Part shown: piece by piece, positions 22,248 to 32,559 of the stretch
How positions within the stretch are numbered: the stretch's first letter is position 1
Layout of the letters: each line of letters begins with the position of its first letter
DNA from: Odontocerum albicorne
Lineage: Eukaryota; Arthropoda; Insecta; Trichoptera; Odontoceridae
Direction of reading: 5' to 3'
Length of the DNA stretch: 64,000 nucleotides
Assembly (NCBI GenBank): GCA_949825065.1
Contig: OX463838.1
Span: 5,310,251-5,374,250 of the forward strand
Notes under the pieces: model-generated
The model's input: the letters and a program-made list of their open reading frames with translations, nothing else
Databases searched by the model: none
Told to the model about the DNA's origin: nothing
Made by a program: the position numbers and the translations under genes

Positions 22248-22865
22248 TCCTTCCTTCCCTGTGATGTGTAACTAGTACACATTGCTTCTAAAAACTTTAA
22301 TATCTCTATAAATATGATGAATACTGGGTTCAGATTTTAGGTATTCCTCTGTTATACATTTACGCATTGAATTAAAAAATAAAATCAATAATAATTAGCA
22401 CTTATCGGCCACATCAGAGATATTTTGTGAAAATCGGGAATAAATTCACCAATACAATCAAACATGTGCCAGTGTGTGACGTAGGTATAATTCATTCTAA
22501 AAAACCGCTATGGGTGAGAAGCGACGCTATTCACGTCTCACTCTCACTTTATTTCGGTATATGGGAACGCAAGAAATAGAATCTCAGTTCGCTCGCTTTT
22601 CTCGCTTCAGTATCTCGCGGGCATTTTTTTGAGGTGGTCTCTTCGCCCGTTTTGTGAACGTCGGCCGATGTTTTTTTTTTCAGGTTTTCATCAATTAATT
22701 TTCAATTATTATCACTTTTGACTTCAAATTTAATTAATTTAAGCGATTAGCTATGAATATTCTATTTTTTTCCGATTTAAAATCGCTCATTTTGACATGC
22801 TTATTTAGTGTATTGAATACACAGCCACGGAACGCGCCGATTTTTTTAGCACAAGAAGGGAAAGG
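22248..22865 (+). mobile_element. piggyBac-like MITE, family b, copy 1
   Basis: Begins TCCTTCCTTCCCTGTGATG directly after the CTAA that ends family c copy 1 and ends AAGAAGGGAAAGG before TTAA (22866-22869). It resembles family a at both ends and in AATATCTCTATAAATAT but differs inside, so a and b are related families. The second copy at 48488-49444 is split by a LINE. Non-coding. Confidence 0.85.
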
Positions 22866-22984
22866 TTAAGGTCTAAAGTTTGGATGAATAGGAGTGTTTG
22901 ATAAAAAAAAAACAAATGTGTAAAAACAATCTTGCTACTAAAGGATTATTTTTTTGTATCACAAATTTCTTAAGTTTTACTTAA

Positions 22985-23168
22985 CACTTGCCACCCTATG
23001 ATGGATAGTGAGTGACCAGGACTTACATAATAAAATAATTTTATAGTTAATTACAAAAAATAACCTAGCAGATTTTGCATAATTTTAATTTTAAAAATAC
23101 ATTTTTCACTGGATGCTGAGCGTCCAGCACAGTAGCTGGCGGAATTGTTTAGCATAGTAAGGCAAGTG
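22985..23168 (-). mobile_element. piggyBac-like MITE, family c, copy 2
   Basis: 184 bp between perfect TTAA sites (22981-22984 and 23169-23172) with ends CACTTGCC and GGCAAGTG. Nearly identical to 57855-58038. The reading frame over it on the minus strand is incidental. Confidence 0.92.
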
Positions 23169-23172
23169 TTAA

Positions 23173-24244
23173 AACAACATATCGAAAGGAGATAATGTGA
23201 TATATCGAGTTGTTGCGACAGACCGTGTTTGATTTTTGCGTAGTTAGTACGATTGTAGAGGGTGTGGCTGGGGTGAAGCTGTCGCTGGTTGGGGGTAGGA
23301 TTTCCGAATCCCTTCATCGAGTCTAACTCAAGACAACACCTGTTATTAGTGTATCTCTCTTCATCGTTTATGCTTTAGACAAAATTCAGTGTTTCTTATG
23401 TAGTGAGCTAGTCTCAAGAAATAATCAGCGAAACATTTATATATATAAAAAGTAAAACCCATTTTTTTCAATACGTCAGATTTTAGATTATCTGAATTAA
23501 AGATATTGCATAACTCAGTATATTAACGTGGCCTGCAAAAGTACTACAATAATGTTGAAAGTGATTTATGAAAAACCTAAAGTAACATATTATCTCAATG
23601 AAAGTTACTTTTCTTTTTTAAATTTTCTGAATAAAAAAAAAATTCTAGGAGTTAATGTATGTACTATTCATACATAATCAAACACTTTGATAAAACCTCC
23701 TTAAAAGAGTTATTTTTAAGTGATCACTAAATATTTCTAAAACTTCGAGGCAGACCATTCCACGCCACAAGACTAGCAACGACAAGAGCCTTGTCATGAT
23801 AAGCGACCCTTTTAGATCGATTCGGAATAATATATTTATTTGATGAAGATGAAATCAATTTCAAAACTGTACTTTGCTACGGAGGAATATTTTTCAGACA
23901 CAGATTAGATGGATACAAAAAATATATTCTATTAAGGTACTTTAATAAAATTTAAACACACACTTCATGTTAAGTTTGAGTAAATTTAAACAAGTTATTT
24001 TCATATTGTTGTAATGTTTGAGCTTTTGTTTAATTTTATTAATTATTAAGAAAAAAAAAATTAAATTAAAGCAATTCAAGCACATCGAAGTAGTTTTTCA
24101 ATCAACTATTGTCGGGTAAACTCCTGTGAAAGGTACTTGTGTTATAAGCTATAGCAATGCCTTTGTTAAAAAAGAACGCCATGTGGTTGAATAGAGTAAA
24201 TACCAACATTAAAGCAACATGACCCCATAAGCAGCGGTTGTTAC
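23173..24244. other. No recognisable feature
   Basis: Unique-looking, AT-rich, about 1 kb, with no motif or repeat recognised. Confidence 0.45.
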
Positions 24245-24432
24245 GAATTCAAATTGAAAATAAAGTTTCCAAGCTTCATCCGCCAAAAGAACTTCGCTCG
24301 CTCCCCTTCCTGAGCAGCCTTCACTTCATTTACAATTTGCATATAGTTTAACTTGCCTCTTGTCTCTCTTACGGTACTAAGACGGAATTCGCTAATTAAT
24401 GCTTCCACTCTTTGGAAAACGGAACTTCCGCT
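24245..24432 (-). other. Candidate host exon or relic coding stretch
   Basis: On the minus strand a pyrimidine-rich stretch (GCTTTTCCCGTCG) leads to GATGAGTAG, a possible splice acceptor. An open frame of about 62 codons follows, and GTAAC at its end could be a donor. The translation includes VFQRVEALISEFRLSTVRET and then LNYMQIVNEVKAAQEGERAK, a charged, helix-prone composition unlike the random frames around it. GC content is above the flanks, and I see no second copy in the window. I do not recognise the protein. It could equally be an unrecognised transposon fragment. Confidence 0.25.
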
Positions 24433-24802
24433 CTACTCATCGACGGGAAAAGCATACTTTAAAAGTAATCTAATATTCGAGTATTACGTTAGACAACGCT
24501 GAACGAAACCGATATTCTCGTTATAGTATTTATAAGAACATAAGACTATTTGTAAGATAAATTTTAGTTCTAGTTTAAAATGTTTTTTGAAGTTATTGCC
24601 ATGTTGAATTAGCTTGAATTGTATCCAACGTTTCAACAATGTTGCAGTTCTTATCATTACGATAGTGTCATTATCATAACCGAACTATATTACATAAGGT
24701 TATGTATTTTGACATCGTTTTGAAGATGAAGACGGCAATGTCTTCAAAATGTAAGTCATAATTTAAGCTAACTCATTACAACAATCCCTTCAAAAATCAT
24801 TT
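24433..24802. other. No recognisable feature
   Basis: Spacer upstream of the LINE insertion; its last bases enter the left target duplication at 24803. Confidence 0.4.
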
Positions 24803-25174
24803 TCAAATAGTGAAATCATCATCATCATCATCATCAAGGGCACTACATCCCATTGTGGGCCCCGGCCTCCTCCAGCAGTCGTTGCCATTCCCCCCTATCC
24901 TGGGATGCACTCCTCCAGCCCCTGATGCCAATCACGTTTGCATCATTCTGCACCCCATCCATCCACCTAAGCTTTGGTCTGCCCACGCTACGTCTTCCTT
25001 GGGGCTTGGAAAAGAGTACTTTGTTAGGCATTTCCTCTTCTCCCATTCTTGCTACATGCCCCGCCCAACGTAGCCTCCCAATTTTGATGTATTTTATAAT
25101 GTTGGGCTCTTTGTATATGCTGTATAACTCCTGAAATGAGGGAAATCCATTTTTACACCCTCAAATAGTGAAAT
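24803..25174 (-). mobile_element. LINE 3' fragment with 14-bp target duplication and TGA-repeat tail
   Basis: The duplication TCAAATAGTGAAAT lies at 24803-24816 and 25161-25174. Between them the minus strand reads HVARMGEEEMPNKVLFSKPQ, GRRSVGRPKLRWMDGVQND, then RGWRSASQDRGEWQRLLEEA and a stop. This is the classic C-terminus of insect LINE polymerases (GRPxxRWxDxVxxD, then AQDRxxWRxxxxEA). The 3' end is a (GAT)n run (plus strand ATCATCATC) rather than poly-A. Severely 5' truncated. The frame is open over about 67 codons and relatively GC-rich, so this is one of the younger insertions. Confidence 0.88.
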
Positions 25175-25189
25175 GAGGGTGTAAAAATG
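25148..25189. repeat. Inverted duplication at the LINE 5' junction
   Basis: CATTTTTACACCCTCA (25148-25163) and TGAGGGTGTAAAAATG (25174-25189) are perfect complements around a 10-base loop that holds most of the right target duplication. The left arm lies inside the LINE insertion at its truncated end; the right arm is flanking DNA. See findings. Confidence 0.85.
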
Positions 25190-25373
25190 TCTGAACATTT
25201 CTCATTTTAATATATTTTTCAACTATTTAAAACCTATATATTTATTTGTGAAAGCCAAACGGTGTTTTAGTAATTTAAACAAGAATTATGATTTAAAATT
25301 ATTTAATTCAACAAAAAGAAGACGGCAGTATGCATGAAAAAAGTATATACATTAATTGTAATTTATTTTTTCA

Positions 25374-25605
25374 AGTACTGTTTATTCCACTTTTTCGTAA
25401 CGGTATAGCCCTACCGGTTTCAAGGCTTTCACCTCATCTTCAGGGGAGCACAAACAAGACTAAATTATGTTCGAACTGGTACCGATATAGACGCTTCAAC
25501 GGTTGGGGACATTCGGGTTGGGGACTGATTGCTGAGGGAGAAAAATAAAAAAAATTACAATGTCTTTAAACCTCCACAACGTTAATGCCTTAACTATAAA
25601 CAATA
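25374..25605 (-). mobile_element. Penelope-like element terminal repeat (fragment)
   Basis: On the minus strand the order is CTGAAGATGAGGTGAAAG, CTTGAAACCGGTAGGG, then AAAGTGGAATAAACAGT. Copies or parts recur at 34735, 35455, 40620, 52762 and 58735, often as inverted pairs. Family assignment rests on the copy at 40620-41490, whose middle encodes a GIY-YIG endonuclease remnant. A hammerhead-like core (CTGAAGA, short helix, GAAAC, helix, GTT) spans 25399-25443. The right part ends with the complement of the outer terminus (CACAACGTTAATGCC). Confidence 0.7.
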
Positions 25606-26214
25606 TATACATTAAGACCAATATCTTGGTGGAAGTATCTGTGGTTTGGATAACTAACGGTGCAACTTTCTAGAGCAGCAATTTAAAATATTTATAAATT
25701 CTACATAATCGTGCAAAGGGAAAGCTAGGTTATCTCAATGCGTGTAAAAAATATACATATGTTTAACAATCATCATATCAAGTTAACATAAACAATAAAT
25801 AATCAGGAGATATTTTTTAAATGTTCTGTGTTTAATCTGCGTGTTTTTTTTTGTTTTGTCTTTTAATCTGCGTGTTTTTTTGTTTTTAATATTTTGGCAT
25901 GGATTTATTTTCTCTGTATCAAAAATATAATTACTTCTTGTTAAATCAAAACTTTGTCAAACGATTGTATAGTTTTCAATACAATAGTGGGCAATACACA
26001 CATCATATTTTACACTACACAATAAAGTATTAATTTTATTTTATTTATAAAATTTATAAATAAAATATAATAAACAAAAATAAATATTAAAAAAAGGGGG
26101 TTGAAACTTTACGATTGTGATCATTATTTACTTGAAACAACTTACTTATAGAAGATAAATATTTTGTCTTAGTATGATCAGGGAAGGGAGCCAAGTATGG
26201 GGGAGCTTAAATTT
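25606..26214. other. No recognisable feature
   Basis: Very AT-rich spacer with T-runs. Two imperfect copies of TTTAATCTGCGTGTTTTTTT occur near 25830-25880. Confidence 0.4.
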
Positions 26215-26330
26215 GTTCATCTGGTGCAAAATAAAAACAACCTCCGGGGCAGGGTTGGTGCGAAGCTTATCTGGTTACCTGAGGATTGGGGGTCCAATTT
26301 TCATTTACACCTTTTAAAAAAAAAGCCATT
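26215..26330 (+). mobile_element. Degenerate tRNA-like SINE head
   Basis: CAACCTCCGGGGCAGGGTTG resembles the head start, and GGGGGTCCAATTTTC near 26288 sits where the B box would be, followed by an A-rich middle. Strongly diverged. Confidence 0.35.
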
Positions 26331-26739
26331 GTTTTTTTTTACTTCAAAAACTTTAATAATTGGGTGGAAGAAATTTCCATATAGAGGTAACCCCATTAGT
26401 TGTAATATAAGTGTAATTGGATATATTAAAACACAATCCTGAGATTTTATTCAATCAACACTTAGGAAAGAGAGAATATAAATGAATTATAATTGTCATT
26501 AAGTCTTCAACACATCCGAATTGGTGATTTGGAGATAGTGAAGAACGTGGTAGGGAGATTACATTCTCGATCCCTTGAATCGAGCTTTTGGACTTTGAAT
26601 AACTTAAGTAGGCACATAATTCACGATACGATATCACACGTATTTGTAATACTATCCTGGATGTGAAAAGGCAACAACGTTTGCACACATCTATCATTTC
26701 TGAGTATTGTTACCAGACGAACATTTTAACTAGACTGGG

Positions 26740-26842
26740 ACCCAATTTTTGTTTTTTTATTTATTGGGTGGCATGGGGAATTAAATCCAACACCCTAAGG
26801 TCAAAGTCAAATGTCCCACTAACTAGGCAACTGGCTATAAAA
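26740..26842 (-). mobile_element. Degenerate tRNA-like SINE head
   Basis: On the minus strand GTTGCCTAGTTAGTGGGAC (A-box-like) precedes GTTGGATTTAATTCCCC (B-box-like) and a T-rich middle. Diverged but in the expected order. Confidence 0.45.
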
Positions 26843-27333
26843 GTCTTAAAAAATATTCTCAAAATTTTCAATAATATTCAAATATGCTTGAAACAAACAA
26901 CTTTGAAAAAGGTTCAAACTAAAAAAAAACATATTGTCAAGATTTTTGGAACATAACAAAATTATTTAAGGACAAGAAAAGTATCCTGCGGGATGTTTTT
27001 ACTATGGTTAATCAGTTCATATGTATTTATTCATGTGGAGTCAAGATAATTGATCCCGTGGCCATACTTGAAACGGGTTTGTCAGTCTCCTGGGGGTATT
27101 TGTTTCACGTAAATGAAGACTTTCAAGGCAAATAAACCAAATTTAAGCCTCCTTAGGTAGTGCTGAAAAAAAGACCTTGGGAAATTTATAAATATTAATA
27201 CGAACATTTTTGCTAAAATTTTCAACATAAAAAAATCAATAAATTGAAAGATTGACATAGACAATATTACTTAAGTGAAAGAAATCAAACTTGTTTCAAA
27301 ATGACCTGATACAATAACAAACTGACTGTGTTT

Positions 27334-27745
27334 TAACTTCTTCTTCTTCTCAGTGTCATGTCAGGTCCCTATGGGTTGTAGGGCTAGGGGTTCCAATGGG
27401 TAGTAGGGCTACGATGGAGTATGCTTGGCTCGAAAGTATACTTCTACAAAATGTCGTAATGCGTCACGTCGCAATTTCACCAGTAACACTACTACCAAGT
27501 CCTTTACTACTACAAACTCTCTAGCGTCCACGAGTGGTCTCTCAGGCCCCGCGAATCCCGGACAATGTAACCACTGACATTTCCATCAGTGTCATAGCAG
27601 ATAGAGAGTGGACGAATGGCGAGTTTCCAGCGCCATAAAACTGGACTCACCCAGCTAAGGGAAGGTAACCCCAACAGAAAACCCTCCAGAAAAGGCAAGA
27701 GGAAACCATTCTGGATATCCCTCCCCAGGAATTTAACTTGAGCCA
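27334..27745 (-). mobile_element. Probable LINE 3' region (CTT/AAG tail)
   Basis: The region is distinctly richer in GC than its neighbours and ends, on the minus strand, in ACTGAGAAGAAGAAG, like the AAG-type tails of the LINE fragments at 16955 and 62060. A direct repetition, GGTTGTAGGGCTAGGGGTTCC against GGGTAGTAGGGCTACG, lies near the tail. The minus-strand frame at 27510-27746 shows no domain that I recognise. Assignment to a LINE is by tail type and composition only. Confidence 0.4.
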
Positions 27746-27965
27746 CTTAATTTTTATTATAAGAATATATTCATTATTTATTTGAGAAGGTAAAACATAA
27801 TTTATTAAATGGAACATAAAATACAAAAAAAATACTTAATTTTTTTCACGATTTTTTTTTATTTACAACCAAAAATTTAACTATAGAAAGTCTTAAAAGA
27901 ATCAAATAAATTAACCCTGACCGCGATTGAATTTAGTATTTGCAAAATCTTTTACGAATATAGTA

Positions 27966-28918
27966 CTAGGTAAGTCCAGAAAGTAAGTGTACTGAATTTT
28001 TTAAGGTTACAATTTTTTTTATTTAAATAAAAAAATTACGTGGTTACCGTAGAAAATATGTAAGCTATTTTTCGACATAGTCGCCATTCCTCTCAATGCA
28101 GGTGGTGAAGCGGGGTATCAAATTTTTGATGCCTTCCTCGAAGTAGTTTCCCGCCAACCCCTCCGTCCACTTCTCCACCTCCTCCTTTACCTCCTCGTCG
28201 ATTGAAAACCTTTTTCCACCCGTGTGCAGCTTCAGGGAGGTAAAGAGATAGTAATCTGAGGGTAGGTCAGGGGAATGCACGGGATGGTTCAAGACATCCC
28301 ATTTAAACGAGGCGAGCAGTTCCTTCGTGGCGTTGGCCGTGTGTGGTCTGGCATTGTCGTGCAGCAGGCAGACTCCCTTTGTCAGCATGCCTCTCCTCTT
28401 GTTCTGAATCGCCCTCCGCAATTTTTTTAGGGTCTCACAGTATCTTGCAGAGCTGATGGTCTCCCCTTGAGGCATATATTCAATCTGCGATCGTCACGGA
28501 GCGCATTTTCGATTTTTTCCACAATTTCGTCAGTCATAATTGAAGGTCTTCCGCTCCTCTGATCATCATGCACAGACGTACGACCGTTTTTAAACTCGCG
28601 ACACCACTTGTACTCACTCGTGCGATTCATAGCTTTATCACCATATGCAGTTTTCACCTCATTATAAACCTCAACCGGAGGTTTTCCCTTCCAAACGAGA
28701 TAACGGATGACGCCACATATTTCGCACTTGGTGGGAGATTGGATTGACATTTTTCACGAAACGTGTTGTCGCGTCGACACTTCTCAATGTACTGACCTCG
28801 AACCGGTCTCGTTGCGGAGGGGAAGGGTCAGGCTACACGGAAGTGTAGCCAACATGTCGAAAATTAAATCCATCCGGTCGTGAGAGCCTCAGTACACTTA
28901 CTTTCTGGATACGCCTCG
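27966..28918 (-). mobile_element. mariner copy B, internally deleted
   Basis: TA flanks at 27964-27965 and 28919-28920. The right end, read on the minus strand, is CGAGGCGTATCCAGAAAGTA, identical to copy A, and the left end is CTAGGTAAGTCCAGAAAGTA. At 953 bp it retains the start of the transposase and the C-terminal half but lacks the middle. The missing part is therefore different from copy A. It sits beside a LINE fragment of the same family that hosts copy A (28935-29390), on the other side of the insertion. Confidence 0.93.
28065..28750 (-). pseudogene. mariner transposase, central deletion (copy B)
   Basis: It starts MSIQSPTKCEICGVIRYLVW, followed by the second helix-turn-helix region (EYKWCREFKNGRTSVHDDQR) and DEIVEKIENALRDDRRL. 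The frame then jumps to EYMPQGETISS of the catalytic half, with a shift. The first catalytic Asp (GDETW) is lost. The second (LLHDNARPHTA) and third (PDLPSDYYLF) remain, but the Ala codon of the usual PDLAPSDY is missing, so the spacing is 33 rather than 34 residues. Ends ERNGDYVEK. Inactive. Confidence 0.9.
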
Positions 28919-28934
28919 TACATAACATACATAC

Positions 28935-29390
28935 ATACTCGTACACATTATCACAGAGCACCTGACTTTCCTTTCTCGACACCTCGCCTTTTCTACAACC
29001 ATCTACCTATATACGCCTTTTCATAAATTCCTACAACTTCTCTCAATTCTACGTTTCCTTCTTTCAAATATTGTAACACTTGATCCAATACCCATACTTT
29101 CCTTGTTTTTCCGCTCTCAAATATTTTACTCACATTTGTACTGTATATATTTATTTTGTAAGTCTTTCTTCATTCATTTGTTTTACATGCCCAAACCACC
29201 ATAAAGTGCCTTCTTCATCTTGCGCAATACATCAGTTTTAAGTTCAAATTTATTCCTTATAATTTTTTTTCCATTTTAGTCATATATTGTTTCTCCATAT
29301 TTTCTCAGTACACGCATTTCTACATTTATTCGGCTCCTCGTCAACGCTGCACACCTATACATCAAAGTTGATACAAAAGTACTGATGTGA
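28935..29390 (-). mobile_element. LINE reverse-transcriptase 3' fragment
   Basis: The minus strand gives KMKKALYGGLGM-like sequence in one frame and WFGHVKQMNEERLTK in another near 29165-29205, the C-terminal signature also found at 5226-5480 and 57300-57620. Frameshifts and stops throughout. Its far end contains TGATGTATAGGTGTGCAGCG, matching the polymerase part upstream. Confidence 0.6.
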
Positions 29391-29454
29391 TAGTTCAAAC
29401 AACTGATAATAGTTCATTTTAGATAATTTTGACATTGTTCGAGTAAATATACAA

Positions 29455-30105
29455 TATTTTTGTGCCCAATTGACTTCGAGTCACTATAGAATAAGGCACA
29501 TATTTTGGGATCGAAGCTGAAAAAAAAGTATACTTGCTCCAAGAACAATTTTTGTGCCCAATTGACTTATAATCACTATAGAATGAGGCACATATTTTGA
29601 GACCGAAGCTCAAAAAAAAGTATACTTGCTCCAGGAACGATTTTTGTGCCCAATTGACTTAGTCACTATATAATAAGGCACATATTTTGGGATCGAAGCT
29701 AAAAAAAAAGTATACTTGCTCCAGGAACGATTTTTGTGCCCAATTGACTTATAATCACTATAGAATGAGGCACATATTTTGGGATCGAAGCTCAAAAAAA
29801 AGTATACTTGCTTTAGGAACGATTTTTGTGCCCTATTGACTTATAGTCACTATAGAATGAGGCACATATTTCGGGATCGAAACTCAAAAAAAAGTATACT
29901 TGCTCCAGGAACGATTTTTGTGCCCAATTGACTTATAATCACGATAGAATGAGGCACATATTTTGGGATCGAAGCTCAAAAAAAAGTATACTTGCTCCAG
30001 GAACGATTTTTGTGCCCAATTGACTTATAATCACGATAGAATGAGGCACATATTTTGGGATCGAAGCTCAAAAAAAAGTATACTTGCTCCAGGAACGATT
30101 TTTTC
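29455..30105. repeat. 92-bp minisatellite, about 7 copies
   Basis: TTTTTGTGCCCAATTGACTT recurs at about 29457, 29549, 29641, 29731, 29823, 29915 and 30007, with a final partial unit at about 30099. The period is 92 bp, with one 90-bp unit. Units share GAGGCACATATTTTGGGATC and AAGTATACTTGCTCCAGGAA. Neighbouring units at the right end (29900-30090) are nearly identical, those on the left are more diverged. Frames through it are artefacts. Confidence 0.95.
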
Positions 30106-30294
30106 TTGTATAAAAGTCAAGAAAAAAAATGCTGAGGAAAATATATTTGCACTACAGACATGCGTATATTTGCACTATAGACATGCATATTTGTGGGTAA
30201 ATATATATTTTTAACATTTTCGTATAAAATATTATCTAAATAAAATGTGTGAAAACATAAAAAAAACATAATTTTGCTAAGCCGATTGTTAAAA

Positions 30295-30490
30295 TTTCCT
30301 AACGTGGTAGGGAAGAACGGATTTAAATTTCGAAACCCTAACGTGGTAAGAAAGAACGGATTTGTATTTTGAAATCCTAACGTGGTAGGGAAGAACGGAT
30401 TTAAATTTTGAAATCCTAACGTGGTAGGGAAGAACGGATTTAAATGTTGAAATCCTAACGTGGTAGGGAAGAGTGGATTAAAATTTTCAA
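30295..30490. repeat. 39-bp minisatellite, 5 copies
   Basis: CCTAACGTGGTAGGGAAGAA followed by CGGATTTAAATTTTGAAAT repeats five times with a period of about 39 bp. The first and last units are slightly diverged. It lies 190 bp downstream of the 92-bp array but has an unrelated unit. Confidence 0.92.
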
Positions 30491-30788
30491 ATCAACATAA
30501 GATATTAAAGTAAATAAAGATTATTTTATGCAACCCACACTTTTTATTTTATTTCGGTGGTCTTTGTTATCAAATAATATACCACCTTATTCAATTATTT
30601 GTCTATTCCACATAATACCACATACAACTTTGGTCTAATCATTTCTTACTCTCGTCCCTCGAACACCCAGAGACAACATTTAGTGTAATTTTTTTTATCC
30701 ACTGTGTGTTAAACAATTTAGTTTAATAAACTTACCTGATGAAAATACAGTGTATGTTAAAATGCACATATGTGTATTGGTATGCTTA
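30491..30788. other. Spacer with block shared with 3.4 kb
   Basis: Contains ACCTGATGAAAATACAG and GTATGTTAAAATGC near 30737-30765, matching a stretch downstream of the 69-bp minisatellite. No coding signal. Confidence 0.45.
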
Positions 30789-30981
30789 TTTTTTTTTAAA
30801 CCTGGGTATTTTTTTGCCATGTGGCAATCTCTTCCAACCAACCAGAAAGATGTTTGTATAGGCCCTAAGTGTTAACCAGACTGGAATCCTATTTAAAAAA
30901 AATCTGGGTTACAGCGGGGATCGAATTCGCAACCTCCGGATCGGCAGACAAGTATCTTACCACTAGGCCATGGAGGTCGTA
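30789..30981 (-). mobile_element. tRNA-derived SINE
   Basis: On the minus strand: head ACGACCTCCATGGCCTAGTG (A box), CTGCCGATCCGGAGGTTGCG, then B box AATTCGATCCCCGC. The middle follows (ACCCAGATTTTTTTTAAATA, then CAGTCTGGTTAACACTTAG), and the tail is CTGGTTGGTTGGAAGAGATT with GCCACATGGCAA. Close to the copies at 51881 and 56953, so this family moved relatively recently. The RNA polymerase III box arrangement is as in tRNA-derived SINEs. It is not a functional tRNA. Confidence 0.88.
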
Positions 30982-31384
30982 ATTTTATGTAGGAAGAAAA
31001 CACAATAAAGTATATTATTCTAATGTTGTAAACACTATGAATTTCAACTAAGTTACGCCTGAATTATTGAAATAAATTTATTTATTTCACTTCTTTAGCA
31101 ATCGTCAAATATGATTTTCACTCTTTTGTAGATCGTCTCATGAGTCTTATAGACTAACTATATACTATATATAGTAATATGGATACAATCTTCCAGGTGA
31201 CGCCAGACAACCTTCAAATAGTTTTTTCTTTTCGATTTATGGAGTTTTTGATGTAGTCTCGCCGCCTAAAACTTTTAAATCACGTAAGAGTTTATATCTT
31301 CTTGTGTAATAGTATCAAAAAGTAAAGCAAACAAGGAAAAGTAATTGAATAATAAAAATTAAAAAAAAAAAACGAATGGACAAC

Positions 31385-31475
31385 GTCAGTGGCCAAAGTT
31401 GATAAGACTATAAGCTTGACTTGCAGCCGGATGTTTTGGGTTCGATTTGGGATGGTTACCGAAAAAAATTGTACA
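31385..31475 (+). mobile_element. Degenerate tRNA-like SINE head
   Basis: GTGGCCAAAGTTGATAAGAC (A-box-like) is followed by GGGTTCGATTTGGGAT (B-box-like) about 45 bp later. Both boxes are recognisable, but the SINE tail is not. Confidence 0.5.
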
Positions 31476-31504
31476 CAGCATTGTAAAAGAGTTCGCCTAC
31501 TCAT

Positions 31505-32555
31505 TATACTTACAAGCGCTAGGCGTGTTCATATGTTGTAGCCACCTATAGACCATTCAGCCAGAAGAGTAATTTTTGTAATAGTGTAAGTAAAACTCTC
31601 TGTATTACACAACTTATATAGTGGTATTGGTTTTAGAATGCCGCACGATTGGTTTGCGCAGAGCGCACGTTTGCATTATTGTTAAAATACTCGGTGATTA
31701 GAAAAACACTACCATGTCGAAATAAAGAGTGCAATTTTTGTCTAATGTAATGTATGATTAAAACAATTTCGAAAGCTTGGAATGTACTTTGTTATAACTA
31801 AGTTTCCTAAAATTTAGTATCACTCCATCCACTATTATTTTAAAACTTTATTATTGGGCATTGTAATTATGATACATTAATATGTTAAATAATCTTACAT
31901 TAACTTTTTTTTTATGTGCAATATAATTAAAGCTGACGAACATTTTTAATTTATAATACTTGTATGTTACTCATATTTATTTTTAATATTAAAAAAAATC
32001 ATTCTTGTTATTTAATGTTGCCTAGAATCTGCCATGCCTAAACAATTAATATCTTAAATAAATTTACTTTTATTTTATTTTTATGATTATTACAATTTAA
32101 GCTGACAGCATTTTTAATTAACAAAACGTGTGTGCTCATTTCAATGTTTGAATATAAAATATTATTTTTTTTTCTTTTTCACTTCATTAAACAAATAAAG
32201 TGACACGGTTTTGTAAACGCACTGTTACTCGCACTATTGCAAAATGACTCTTCTACGTTGTATTGTCAACATGTGCAATGGTGAAATATGAGTTTTGGGT
32301 CTATTTAAGTCGTTCTTAACCAGAAAGTTCGATGGATGGAACTGAAGACTATGTTTCCTTCCAGTTCCTCTCTCCAATTTGTCTCAATCAGTCATTTGGT
32401 TCTATTAAACGGTACCATACGGTTAACTGTTCTAAACGATGATATTATTGATTTTTTATATACAACATATGTTCACTTCGTTAAAAAATAATATTAAAAA
32501 ATATATTAAACCGATATCAAATATGGCAAGGCAGCAAAATAGTATGAATCTTAAT
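31505..32555. other. No recognisable feature
   Basis: AT-rich spacer. A few frames are open by composition only. Confidence 0.45.
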
Positions 32556-32559
32556 TTTT

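Noticed and set aside
29455..30490. Possible CRISPR array (regular repeats)
   Set aside because: The repeats are directly adjacent without unique spacers, the units are 92 and 39 bp, the context is eukaryotic, and there are no cas genes.
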